A stretch of DNA of 30,506 nt. It comes from Pseudomonadota bacterium (GTDB taxonomy: Bacteria > Pseudomonadota > Gammaproteobacteria > Pseudomonadales > Halieaceae). Position 1 is the stretch's first letter; every line of letters starts with the position of its first letter. Positions 7,370 to 16,121 of this stretch are shown here, piece by piece. The position numbers were made by a program, and so were the translations under genes. The notes under the pieces are model-generated. The model did no database searches. It saw only the letters and a program-made list of their open reading frames with translations, and was not told the origin of the DNA. Location of the stretch: the NCBI GenBank assembly GCA_030591305.1, contig JAUVBI010000007.1, positions 1-30,506 of the forward strand. Direction: 5' to 3'.

Positions 7370-8983
7370 ATGTCTGTAATTGAATCCATAATTGATGTGA
7401 ACTCAGAAGAGTTCGCCCAAAATGCGGAATCTATGCTCAACCATATCAACAGCTTTCGCGATGTGGAAAAGTTGGTCAACGACACTGCAGAAAAGAAAAA
7501 AGAGCGTTATGCCAAGCGCGGCATGCTGCTGCCTCGTGAACGTTTGGCGCGCTTACTGGATCCGGGTACAACGTTTGTGGAGTTGTCCTCTCTGGCCGGC
7601 TACAAGATGTACGATGACGTTGATGGAACTGGCGCAGGAGCTGGCAATATCAGCGGAATTGGTTACATTTCTGGCGTACGCTGTATCGTTCGCGTTGATA
7701 ACTTTGCGGTGAAAGGCGGAACCATTACGCCTATCGGTTTGGACAAGGGTCTGCGCGTGCAGCAGGTTGCCATGGAAAACAAACTTCCCCTTGTCACTCT
7801 CGCGCAAAGTGGTGGTGCCAATCTGAAATACGTCGCTGATACCTTTGCGCCAGGTGGCCGCGGTTTTGCCAACCAGGCGCGCATGTCTGCCGCAGGCATT
7901 CCCCAGATTACAGTAGTACACGGCAGCGCCACTGCCGGCGGCGCCTATCAACCCGGCTTGTCCGACTACACGGTGATGGTGCGCAATCAGGCCACCATGT
8001 ATCTGGCCGGGCCACCCTTATTGAAAGCTGCCACGGGGGAAGTGGCCACTGACGAAGAGTTGGGCGGTGCCGAGATGCACACAGGTGTTGCTGGGACAGG
8101 TGAATACCTGGCCGAGAACGATGCCGACGGCATTCGTATCGCCCGTGAAATAATGGCTACCATTCCCTGGAATGAGCAATTGCCTCTGGCAGTAAAAAAG
8201 CCATTTAAGGAGCCAATCTATCCGCCAAGCGAGTTGATAGGCGTAGTAAGCGCAGATGCAAAAAAACCCTACGATGTACGCGAAATTCTTGCTCGTATTA
8301 GTGATGGTTCCCAATTCCTGGATTTTAAAAATGAATACGACATGCAAACTGTCTGCGGCCATATTTTCATTGAAGGCACTACAGTAGGTATTATTGGCAA
8401 CAACGGCCCGATTACAGCAAACGGTGCTACCAAAGCTGCCCAATTTATTCAGCTATGTGAACAGAGCAATATCCCAATTTTGTTTTTGCACAACACCACG
8501 GGCTTTATGGTGGGCACGGAATCAGAAAGCAGTGGCATTATTAAGCACGGCTCGAAAATGATTCAGGCCGTAGCTAACGCTCAGGTGCCCAAACTCAGCA
8601 TCGTGATCGGAGGTTCCTACGGCGCTGGCAACTATGCCATGTGTGGCCGTGGCTTTGATCCTCGCTTTATTTTCGCCTGGCCCAATAGTAAAACAGCCGT
8701 TATGGGCGGAGCCCAGGCTGGCCAGGTACTTCGCATTGTCACCGAAGCCAAAATGCAAAGAAACGGTACTGTAGATGAAAAAGCCCTGGATCATCTCGAG
8801 TCCGAAACTGCAAATTTCCTGGAATCCCAATCCTCATCTCTGGCCTGCACCGCGCGACTATGGGATGACGGTTTGATCGATCCACGCGACACCCGTCAGT
8901 TACTGGGTTTCCTGCTGGACATTTGCCACCAGGCCAGCCAACGTCCGCTGCGCACCAGCACCTTTGGCGTACCACGCCTTTAG
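7370..8983 (+). CDS. Acyl-CoA carboxylase beta subunit (carboxyltransferase; MCC/geranyl-CoA carboxylase type)
   Basis: Transfers CO2 from carboxybiotin to an acyl-CoA. The 537-residue protein has both crotonase-like carboxyltransferase halves: the N-terminal RGMLLPRERLARLLD and SGGANL region, and the C-terminal acyl-CoA-binding segment with GSYGAGNYAMCGR near residue 415 and VMGGAQAGQVL after it. This pattern fits methylcrotonyl- and geranyl-CoA carboxylases (LiuB, AtuC) better than propionyl- or acetyl-CoA carboxylases, but the exact substrate is not decidable by eye. Shine-Dalgarno AAGGA is eight bases from ATG. Its biotin-bearing partner is three genes downstream in the same operon. The gap to the next gene is 25 bases. 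Confidence 0.93.
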   Translation: MSVIESIIDVNSEEFAQNAESMLNHINSFRDVEKLVNDTAEKKKERYAKRGMLLPRERLARLLDPGTTFVELSSLAGYKMYDDVDGTGAGAGNISGIGYISGVRCIVRVDNFAVKGGTITPIGLDKGLRVQQVAMENKLPLVTLAQSGGANLKYVADTFAPGGRGFANQARMSAAGIPQITVVHGSATAGGAYQPGLSDYTVMVRNQATMYLAGPPLLKAATGEVATDEELGGAEMHTGVAGTGEYLAENDADGIRIAREIMATIPWNEQLPLAVKKPFKEPIYPPSELIGVVSADAKKPYDVREILARISDGSQFLDFKNEYDMQTVCGHIFIEGTTVGIIGNNGPITANGATKAAQFIQLCEQSNIPILFLHNTTGFMVGTESESSGIIKHGSKMIQAVANAQVPKLSIVIGGSYGAGNYAMCGRGFDPRFIFAWPNSKTAVMGGAQAGQVLRIVTEAKMQRNGTVDEKALDHLESETANFLESQSSSLACTARLWDDGLIDPRDTRQLLGFLLDICHQASQRPLRTSTFGVPRL

Positions 8984-9008
8984 GCAACAACTATTAGGAA
9001 ACACCGTT

Positions 9009-10163
9009 ATGCGCTTTACCGATGTACACAATGAAATCCGCCGCACCACAGCCTCTTTTGTGGAAAAAGAAATCAACCCATTTGTAGACGAGTGGGAGAA
9101 AGAAGGTATTTTCCCGGCTAAAACATTGTTCAAGAAAATGGGCGATCTGGGTCTGCTCGGTATTTGCAAGCCGGAAGAGTACGGCGGTATGGGCCTCGAC
9201 TACAGCTACCAGATTGTCTTCTCCGAAGAGTTGGGCCGCATCAACTGCGGTGGTGTGCCCATGGCTATAGGCGTACAAACCGACATGTCTACCCCGGCTC
9301 TGGCCAAATTTGGCAGTGATGAGCTACGCCGCGATTTCCTGGCCCCGGCTATTTCTGGTGACATGGTAGTTTCCATTGCGGTGAGTGAGCCCCAGGCCGG
9401 CTCCGATGTAGCTGCAATTAAAACCACCGCCAAAAAAGATGGCGACGACTACATTATCAATGGCACCAAGATGTGGATCACTAACTCCACTCAGGCAGAC
9501 TTTTTCTGCCTGCTTGCCAACACCAGCGATGACAATCCCCACCAGAATAAATCTCTGATTGTGGTGCCCTCCAACCTGCCTGGCATTAGTTTCTCCGAGC
9601 GCCTCAGCAAGCTGGGCATGCACTCCTCCGACACCGCGCAAATCTTTTTTGATGACGTGCGTGTACCTCAGCGTTATCTGATCGGTGAGGAGGGAGCTGG
9701 CTTTACCTACCAGATGATTCAGTTCCAGGAAGAGCGTTTGTTCGCTGCGGCCCTTGCGCTCAAAGGCCTGGAAAACGTCATTCAGAGTACTATCGAGTAC
9801 ACTCGCCAACGAAATGTTTTTAAAAGATCAATACTCGACAATCAGGTAGTGCATTTTCGTCTGGCTGAACTACAAACCGAAGTAGAGCTCCTGCGCGCTC
9901 TGACTTACGATGCGGTAGAAGGCTATATCCACGGAGAAGATGTTTCCATGAAGGCCTCTATGGTCAAGCTGAAATGTGGCCGTCTGTCTCGTGAAGTGAG
10001 TGACAGCTGCCTGCAGTATTGGGGTGGCATGGGCTATATGTGGGACAACACTGTATCGCGCGCCTACCGTGACAGCCGCCTGGCATCCATTGGAGGCGGC
10101 GCCGACGAGGTAATGCTAGGCGTTATCTGCAAGCTGATGGGCACCCTGCCCAGAAAAAAATAA
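9009..10163 (+). CDS. Acyl-CoA dehydrogenase (isovaleryl/citronellyl-CoA type catalytic Glu)
   Basis: FAD enzyme that introduces an alpha,beta double bond into an acyl-CoA and passes electrons to ETF. The start at 9009 (MRFTDVHNEI, TAGGAA upstream) gives 384 residues; an earlier ATG at 8964 lies inside the preceding gene. The flavin and substrate segments AVSEPQAGSDVAAIKT and GTKMWITN are present. The usual C-terminal catalytic Glu (the Glu of YEGT in medium-chain enzymes) is Gly here (SIGGGADEVM). A Glu is present in QEERLF, Glu242, aligned by eye with the base of isovaleryl-CoA dehydrogenase, so branched substrates are likely. Between the carboxylase beta gene and the hydratase it would supply the unsaturated substrate for carboxylation. 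Confidence 0.93.
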   Translation: MRFTDVHNEIRRTTASFVEKEINPFVDEWEKEGIFPAKTLFKKMGDLGLLGICKPEEYGGMGLDYSYQIVFSEELGRINCGGVPMAIGVQTDMSTPALAKFGSDELRRDFLAPAISGDMVVSIAVSEPQAGSDVAAIKTTAKKDGDDYIINGTKMWITNSTQADFFCLLANTSDDNPHQNKSLIVVPSNLPGISFSERLSKLGMHSSDTAQIFFDDVRVPQRYLIGEEGAGFTYQMIQFQEERLFAAALALKGLENVIQSTIEYTRQRNVFKRSILDNQVVHFRLAELQTEVELLRALTYDAVEGYIHGEDVSMKASMVKLKCGRLSREVSDSCLQYWGGMGYMWDNTVSRAYRDSRLASIGGGADEVMLGVICKLMGTLPRKK

Positions 10164-10195
10164 TGACAACATCAACAAGTAAAGGAAGTTAGAAA

Positions 10196-11002
10196 ATGAG
10201 CTTACCGCAGTGCGAAACCCTTTTGACAGAGCAGCGTGACCACGCGCTGTTTATCACCCTCAACCGCCCCGCGGCGCGCAACGCCATGAATCTCGTCATG
10301 GTGAACGAGTTGATGGCCTGCTTCGAAGCGATTGAGAGCAATCGCGCGATACGTGCCGTGGTGTTGCGTGGTGCCAAAGGTCACTTTTGCGCCGGCGGTG
10401 ATATCAAGGATTTCTCCAGCGGGAATCAAGATGCCTCCACCAGCGATGGCGATATATTCTTTAATGTTAACCGTCAGTTCGGACGCATGATCTCACAGGC
10501 CAACCGCGCACCCCAGGTAGTTATTGTGGTACTGGAAGGTGCAGTGATGGGCGGCGGCTTTGGTCTCGCCTGTATTTCCGACCTGGCCATTGCGCATACC
10601 AGTGCCCGTTTTGCCCTACCGGAAACCAGCCTGGGGTTGCCGCCCGCACAAATTGCACCCTTTGTGGTAGCAAGGGTTGGTCTAACCCAGGCTCGCCGCC
10701 TGGCTCTATTTAACCAGAAGTTAAATACCGAGCAGGCACGGGAAATTGGCATCGTGCACAGCGTAGCGAACACAGAAGAAGAGCTTCAACAACAAATTGA
10801 TGAAGCCTTGGCGCAAGTCAAACAATGTGCACCTGAGGCCAATGCAGTTACCAAGCGCTTGCTGTTATCGGTAGGTCAGGTCGAGCTGGAAGAACTGCTA
10901 GACAGTGCCGCTCATAGTTTCAGTGATGCAATCACTCAGGGCGAAGGCCCCGAAGGCACGCTGGCTTTTGTAGAAAAACGTAAAGCCAAGTGGGCAGAGT
11001 AA
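10196..11002 (+). CDS. Enoyl-CoA hydratase/isomerase (crotonase family)
   Basis: Crotonase-fold protein of 268 residues acting on an acyl-CoA thioester. The oxyanion-hole segments AARNAMN and HFCAGGDIKDF are present, as is VMGGGFGLACISDLAIA. One catalytic Glu of classical hydratases is kept (Glu143 in LPETSLGLPP), while the other position (Glu144 in the rat enzyme) is Gly123. Such one-Glu crotonases include methylglutaconyl- and isohexenylglutaconyl-CoA hydratases as well as isomerases, so the exact reaction is open. Operon position between a dehydrogenase and the biotin carboxylase suggests hydration of the carboxylated enoyl-CoA (inference). Shine-Dalgarno AAAGGAAG is well placed. The next gene starts five bases after the stop. 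Confidence 0.9.
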   Translation: MSLPQCETLLTEQRDHALFITLNRPAARNAMNLVMVNELMACFEAIESNRAIRAVVLRGAKGHFCAGGDIKDFSSGNQDASTSDGDIFFNVNRQFGRMISQANRAPQVVIVVLEGAVMGGGFGLACISDLAIAHTSARFALPETSLGLPPAQIAPFVVARVGLTQARRLALFNQKLNTEQAREIGIVHSVANTEEELQQQIDEALAQVKQCAPEANAVTKRLLLSVGQVELEELLDSAAHSFSDAITQGEGPEGTLAFVEKRKAKWAE

Positions 11003-11007
11003 AAAGT

Positions 11008-12993
11008 ATGCAATCTTTTGATACCGTTTTGATCGCCAATCGTGGTGAAATTGCCTTACGTGTGATCCGTACGGCTAAAGCCATGGGTTACCGTACTGTT
11101 GCTGTCTATAGTGAGGCAGATCGTAACTCTCTGCACGTACAGAATGCCGATCTGGCAGTGTGTATTGGCCCAGCCGAAGTGGGCAAATCCTACCTCAATA
11201 TTGAAGCAATATTGGCTGCTGCAAAATGCAGTGGCGCCAATGCCATCCACCCGGGCTACGGTTTCCTGTCAGAAAATCCAGATTTTGTTGACGACTGTAC
11301 CGAGGCAGGAATCACCTTTATTGGCCCCTCTTCCCACGCCATGAACATGATGGGCAACAAGCGTCAGGCCAAGATCGCCATGATCGATGCAGGAGTGCCC
11401 TGCATTCCTGGTTACAACGAGGCAGATCAAAGCGATACTGCACTTATCACGGCTGCCGCCGCCATTGGTTACCCGATAATGATCAAGGCTGCCGCCGGTG
11501 GTGGTGGTCGCGGTATGCGCATTGTCAACGATAAGGCAGATATGCATGAGTTGCTCAGTTCGGCACGTTCGGAAGCCGAAAATGCTTTCGGCAATGGTGA
11601 ACTAATTCTGGAGAAAGCCATTGTCGAACCACGCCATATTGAGATTCAGGTGTTTGCCGACAAGCACGGAAACTGCGTTTACCTGGGCGAACGGGATTGC
11701 TCCATCCAGCGCCGTCACCAGAAAGTGGTGGAGGAAGCACCATCACCCTTTCTGGACGAGCCGCTTCGACAGGCCATGGGTGAGGCGGCTGTACGTACCG
11801 CCAAGGCCTGTGATTATGTAGGCGCAGGCACTGTAGAGTTTTTGGTGGACCACACCCGCAATTTTTACTTTTTAGAGATGAACACGCGCCTGCAGGTGGA
11901 ACACCCAGTAACGGAACTGATCACCGGCACCGACCTGGTGGCATGGCAACTCAAAGTGGCAAATGGCGAAACACTGCCACTGAAGCAAGAAGAAATTTCA
12001 CTTAAAGGACACGCCATTGAAGTGCGACTCTACGCCGAAGATCCTCGCCATAACTTCTTACCACAAACCGGCACTGTAGAACTCTGGCACTGTGCCGAGG
12101 GCGAACATCTGCGCGCCGATCATATGCTCAGCAATGGCATGACGGTTACTCCACACTATGACCCCATGCTCGCCAAGCTGATTGCCTACGGCGAAAACCG
12201 TGAAGATGCGCGCCGCCGCTTGTGGCGCATGCTGGAAAATTCTGCCTTGCTGGGTGTTAAAAACAATCGCCATTTTCTAAGTCGTGTGATTGCCCACCCT
12301 GTTTTTCGCGCAGGTGAAGCCACTACCGCATTTTTGACCAATGATTTTATCCAAGATGAGTCCATGCACTCTTTGCAGTTGAAAGCAGAACACTGGACTC
12401 TCGCCGCTGCCTTACTGCAGGAGCACTCGGCAATAGCTCATAACCACGACATCACCAATCAACGTTGGGGCAGCTTGCTTCACCCCCAAAGCACTTTCCA
12501 GTTGGGTGCGGCAGACTGTGAAGTCGAAGTGTCCCTGCAAGTGAAAAGCTCTAGCCAGGGCTTACACTGCAGCGCGACAGTCGCCGAACAAGTAGTAGAA
12601 CTCTGTCTGATCGAAGTGGCTGACAATCACTGTGTGTATGAACTTGATGGCGTACGTCGCACAGCATGGCTTGCCCTACGGGGAGACACTTTGTACTTTT
12701 CAACTCCAGACGGAGACATATGCATTGAAGATCGATCCCGCAGGGCCGCTGCCAGTGCCCAGGGTGATGGTGATGGCCGCATTACTGCGGTAATGGATGG
12801 CGTCATTGTTAACGTGCTGGTGGAATCAGGCGAAAATGTGCAACAGGGGGATACCCTGCTGCTCATGGAAGCAATGAAGATGGAGCACCCTCTACGCGCA
12901 GATGTCGACGGCGTGGTTGAAGTCATCAATGTAAAAGCCGGTGACCAGGTCAAAGCGAAGCAGTTGTTGGCCCAGGTGGTTGCCAACGAATAA
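11008..12993 (+). CDS. Acyl-CoA carboxylase alpha subunit (biotin carboxylase plus biotin carrier domain)
   Basis: ATP-dependent carboxylation of a covalently bound biotin, partnered with the carboxyltransferase at 7370-8983. The order is: biotin carboxylase N-domain (from residue 5, LIANRGEIA), ATP-grasp with Gly-rich GGGGRGMR at 164-171, catalytic-core segments ERDCSIQRRHQK and EMNTRLQVEHPVTE, a linker domain, and a C-terminal biotinyl domain whose EAMKMEH motif puts the biotinylated Lys at 624. The 661-residue length matches MccA/LiuD/AtuF-type subunits. ATG 11008 is preferred; a GTG at 10990 overlaps the upstream gene. Translation is probably coupled to the hydratase, five bases upstream. 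Confidence 0.94.
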   Translation: MQSFDTVLIANRGEIALRVIRTAKAMGYRTVAVYSEADRNSLHVQNADLAVCIGPAEVGKSYLNIEAILAAAKCSGANAIHPGYGFLSENPDFVDDCTEAGITFIGPSSHAMNMMGNKRQAKIAMIDAGVPCIPGYNEADQSDTALITAAAAIGYPIMIKAAAGGGGRGMRIVNDKADMHELLSSARSEAENAFGNGELILEKAIVEPRHIEIQVFADKHGNCVYLGERDCSIQRRHQKVVEEAPSPFLDEPLRQAMGEAAVRTAKACDYVGAGTVEFLVDHTRNFYFLEMNTRLQVEHPVTELITGTDLVAWQLKVANGETLPLKQEEISLKGHAIEVRLYAEDPRHNFLPQTGTVELWHCAEGEHLRADHMLSNGMTVTPHYDPMLAKLIAYGENREDARRRLWRMLENSALLGVKNNRHFLSRVIAHPVFRAGEATTAFLTNDFIQDESMHSLQLKAEHWTLAAALLQEHSAIAHNHDITNQRWGSLLHPQSTFQLGAADCEVEVSLQVKSSSQGLHCSATVAEQVVELCLIEVADNHCVYELDGVRRTAWLALRGDTLYFSTPDGDICIEDRSRRAAASAQGDGDGRITAVMDGVIVNVLVESGENVQQGDTLLLMEAMKMEHPLRADVDGVVEVINVKAGDQVKAKQLLAQVVANE

Positions 12994-13090
12994 TTAAAAT
13001 CGTAGAAAAATACTTTATGCACTCAACTGGGTAAACATAATATAAAACTGGACGCCGTTAAGCCTATAAACCAAATAGGAGAAAGTGTGA

Positions 13091-14674
13091 ATGAACAATG
13101 ACATTTTAAACCACAACTTGATCGAACGCGTGGCCATGGGCGACCTGCTGCGTCGCCGCGCCCGGGATAGCGGCGATCGCATGGCGATGGTGGATTACCC
13201 CAACGGCCAGCGTCGCGAAACCAGTTACCGCGATTTCAATCAGCGAGTTAATCAACTGGCTCGTGGCCTGCGCTCTAAAGGAATGCAGCAGGGCGACAAG
13301 CTCGCGCTCTTTTCCGCTAATCAACGGGACCTGTTAACAGTGCTGTTTGCCTGTTACAAGGCCGGTATTGTGTGCGTGCCCATTAACTTTCACCAAAATC
13401 TGGACGACATACGTTACAACCTGGAGCACAGCGAATCCTCTGCCATTGTCTATGAGCCACAGTTGGAAAACCTGGTCCTGGGTTGCAGTGCGGGCCTGGC
13501 TAAAATTAATCTGACCATCGCCATAGGTGCAGACGCAGGCAAGTCAAACGTGGCACTGGATTTACTTATCCAGAATCAGACCATCGATGAGCTTGAAGAC
13601 ATAATTATCAATGACCGCGATACCGCCCACATGATCTACACCAGCGGCACCACTTCCCGCCCCAAGGCAGTGGAGACTTCCCACCTGGCACTTTACATGG
13701 CCAGCCTTACCGGCCCCCTGGCGATCGCCACTCCCCGCTTCGCGCCGCACCTGATTATCCTGCCCATGTTCCACTGTGCGGCCCTGGCTTTGGCGTACGG
13801 CACTCTGCAGATGAGCGGCACCCTTGTAATCCACGCTGCTTTTGACGCCGTTACTGTCACCAATACAATAGAGGAAGAAAAGGTTGATAGTATGTCCCTG
13901 CTACCGATGATGTGGCGCATGCTGTTGATGCTGCCCGATATCCGTGACAGGGACTTTACCTCGTTTACTACCGGCATCTACGGCATGGCCCCCATAGATG
14001 CTGACACGCTCAACCAAATTAGGAAAATATTTGGCTGTAAAATACACCTGGGCAGTGGCCAAACTGAGTTTGCGCCTTCTGCCTGTATTTTTTACGACCA
14101 AAGTGCTACCGAACTTGGCGAAGGTAATTATTGGGGCGTACCAGTCGCGACTGTGGATCAGGCGGTGATCGATGATCAGGGTAACGAGTGTCCGCCCGGG
14201 GAGATCGGGGAAATTTGCTGGCGCGGCCCCCAGGCCATGAAGGGCTACTACAAAAACCCCGAGGCCACCGCCGAAGCGAGTATGTTTGGCTGGCACCACT
14301 CCGGGGACCTGGGGCTGATCGACAACGAGGGCCAGTTATTGTTTGTGGACCGTAAAAAAGACATCATCAAATCTGGCGGCGAGAACGTGTCCTCGACGAA
14401 GGTGGAGCAGGCACTGCTCAGCCTGGGGGGCATTGAGCAAGCTGCAGTCTTTGGCGTCCCCCACCCTAAATGGTCAGAAGTGGTGTGCGCCTGTGTGCAG
14501 TTGGCTCCCGGAGTCGAATTTGATGAAGCGACAGTGATTGCTCATTGCAAACAATACCTGGCTGGTTTTGAGATGCCCAAGCGGGTGATATTTGTAGATA
14601 ACCTCCCCCTCACCGGCACGGGTAAGGTGCGCAAGGTGGAATTACGAAAGACCTATGCTAAGTTATTTACGTAG
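13091..14674 (+). CDS. AMP-forming acyl-CoA synthetase/ligase
   Basis: ANL-superfamily enzyme that activates a carboxylic acid to its CoA thioester through an acyl-adenylate. The 527-residue protein carries the P-loop-like YTSGTTSRPK (residues 183-192), the ATP-ribose-binding Asp406 in HSGDLG, the hinge region DRKKDIIKSGGENVSS, and the C-terminal catalytic Lys512 in TGTGKVRK. Shine-Dalgarno AGGAG lies nine bases upstream of ATG. It is the last gene of the carboxylase operon, separated by 97 bases without an obvious terminator, and likely feeds the dehydrogenase and carboxylase with activated acid. Chain length and branching preference cannot be read here. Confidence 0.92.
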   Translation: MNNDILNHNLIERVAMGDLLRRRARDSGDRMAMVDYPNGQRRETSYRDFNQRVNQLARGLRSKGMQQGDKLALFSANQRDLLTVLFACYKAGIVCVPINFHQNLDDIRYNLEHSESSAIVYEPQLENLVLGCSAGLAKINLTIAIGADAGKSNVALDLLIQNQTIDELEDIIINDRDTAHMIYTSGTTSRPKAVETSHLALYMASLTGPLAIATPRFAPHLIILPMFHCAALALAYGTLQMSGTLVIHAAFDAVTVTNTIEEEKVDSMSLLPMMWRMLLMLPDIRDRDFTSFTTGIYGMAPIDADTLNQIRKIFGCKIHLGSGQTEFAPSACIFYDQSATELGEGNYWGVPVATVDQAVIDDQGNECPPGEIGEICWRGPQAMKGYYKNPEATAEASMFGWHHSGDLGLIDNEGQLLFVDRKKDIIKSGGENVSSTKVEQALLSLGGIEQAAVFGVPHPKWSEVVCACVQLAPGVEFDEATVIAHCKQYLAGFEMPKRVIFVDNLPLTGTGKVRKVELRKTYAKLFT

Positions 14675-14741
14675 AGAGCCAGTAGTCACCGGGGTTGATG
14701 CAGTCAATATACTTTATGTGAGCAACCCTCTGGTTCATTGC

Positions 14742-16061
14742 TTACGGACAGAACGGCAATTTTGGGAGCGGGCCGCCTTGCGCTGTTGCCAGAATAGATT
14801 CGATAAATACTGAAGGTTCTTTAACGCCGCCATAACGGAGCAGGAAATCAGCTTTATCGATCATTTCATCGCGGCTCAGCGGTGCCTCGGGGTCGCCCTT
14901 GGCGTTACGCTTGTGCAGGGTCAGCACCTCGCCGCTGCGCAGATGAATAATCACTTCGCCGCCAAAAGCGGCTGGGTAGGCATTGTGCACTTTACTGTCA
15001 ACCACCACGGTTACTCGCTCGCGTAACTTGCGGCTCACAGTCCGCGCTTCTTCGTTAAAGGAAGCAAAGCCCACCTCTCCAGTCAACAAGGCTATGGCCA
15101 CCGTGTGATACAGCGAAAACTTTGCCTCATATTCTGAGTTGGGATGAAGGCGATCACAAACATCGACAGCGGCCTGATAGGTATTAATTTGAATGCTCTC
15201 AATAGAGGATTCAATATCTATAGCGTCAATTTGATTCCGCAATGTCAGAGCCGCATCGATCACTGCGTGAGTGTGTCGGCAGCAAGGCCAGGGCTTGATC
15301 GACGTCTGCAGGAGCTGCCAGGCCTCGCCTGCTCCACGAGTGATGTTCTCTGGAATGGCATCGGGACAGGCACCCGCAAAAAACCCCTTTTCCCCTTCGA
15401 GAATTTTGGGTGGCCCTGTAAAACCCAGCGCTGCAAGGTCGGCGGCTATAACTCCGGATTCGGCAGCGCGCCCAGCATGCAGATGCTTGGTCATGGCGCC
15501 CGTTTCCAGAAATTGCCACAAACCTGAAGATTGGGAGCCGGCATTCCCAAAAGCGTGAACGGTCTCTGACTCATTCAATTTTAACAAATACGCAGCAGCG
15601 ACAGCAGAACCGTAGGGGCCACAGGTGGCAGTATTGTGCCAGACACGGTAATGCGCAGGCCCCACCGCCATTCCTACCACGCAGGCGGCTTCAAAGCCGT
15701 GCAATACTGAGGTTAAAAATGCTTTACCATCGGCATTCTCTCGCCGCCCGATCGCATAAGCTGCCGGTATGACCACACAGGCCGGGTGCACAACTGAGGC
15801 ACGATGCAAATCATCAATCTCGAGTATATGAGTAAGCCCTCCCATAACAAATGCGAGCCGCCCAGCATCCTGGCCTTGAGAGCTCTGCCAGGCAAGCAGT
15901 TTTTTACCTGGAATACTGTTCTGGCCACCAATGGCGTTGGCAATGCCATCCAGGGCGAAGAGTGCCGCTTGTTCCAGGTCATTATTGGTGACCGGTTTAT
16001 TGCGAATAAGTGTAATGAGCTGTTCGCTCAATGAGGGTGTAGTATCAGTTCCCACTATCAT
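14742..16061 (-). CDS. MmgE/PrpD family protein (2-methylcitrate dehydratase/cis-aconitate decarboxylase superfamily)
   Basis: The family dehydrates or decarboxylates branched tricarboxylates (PrpD, MmgE, cis-aconitate decarboxylase). Visible family features are EIDDLHRASVVHP (near residues 81-93), the His in WHNTATCGPYG near 142, TKHLHAGRAA near 191-200, and a C-terminal KGDPEAPLSRDEM. The length of 439 residues is normal. ATG 16061 is preferred; a GTG at 16070 would add three residues. It lies directly downstream of the LysR gene on the same strand, with a gap of about 60 bases, and is probably co-transcribed. A PrpD-family gene also sits in the Pseudomonas aeruginosa itaconate locus (from memory). 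It could hydrate or dehydrate a substituted dicarboxylate or tricarboxylate; the reaction is unproven. Confidence 0.9.
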   Translation of the reverse strand: MIVGTDTTPSLSEQLITLIRNKPVTNNDLEQAALFALDGIANAIGGQNSIPGKKLLAWQSSQGQDAGRLAFVMGGLTHILEIDDLHRASVVHPACVVIPAAYAIGRRENADGKAFLTSVLHGFEAACVVGMAVGPAHYRVWHNTATCGPYGSAVAAAYLLKLNESETVHAFGNAGSQSSGLWQFLETGAMTKHLHAGRAAESGVIAADLAALGFTGPPKILEGEKGFFAGACPDAIPENITRGAGEAWQLLQTSIKPWPCCRHTHAVIDAALTLRNQIDAIDIESSIESIQINTYQAAVDVCDRLHPNSEYEAKFSLYHTVAIALLTGEVGFASFNEEARTVSRKLRERVTVVVDSKVHNAYPAAFGGEVIIHLRSGEVLTLHKRNAKGDPEAPLSRDEMIDKADFLLRYGGVKEPSVFIESILATAQGGPLPKLPFCP

Positions 16062-16121
16062 TTTTCCCACTGTTGATTCTCATCATAATTACTGTCATTA
16101 AAAAATAATTTTTGGTCTTGG

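Noticed and set aside
9324..9809. 161-codon open frame on the minus strand
   Set aside because: Antisense shadow of the acyl-CoA dehydrogenase with no family features.
6476..14674. Naming the operon as liu (leucine) or atu (citronellol)
   Set aside because: No HMG-CoA lyase, and no substrate-defining residues can be judged by eye; the BKACE gene is foreign to both pathways.
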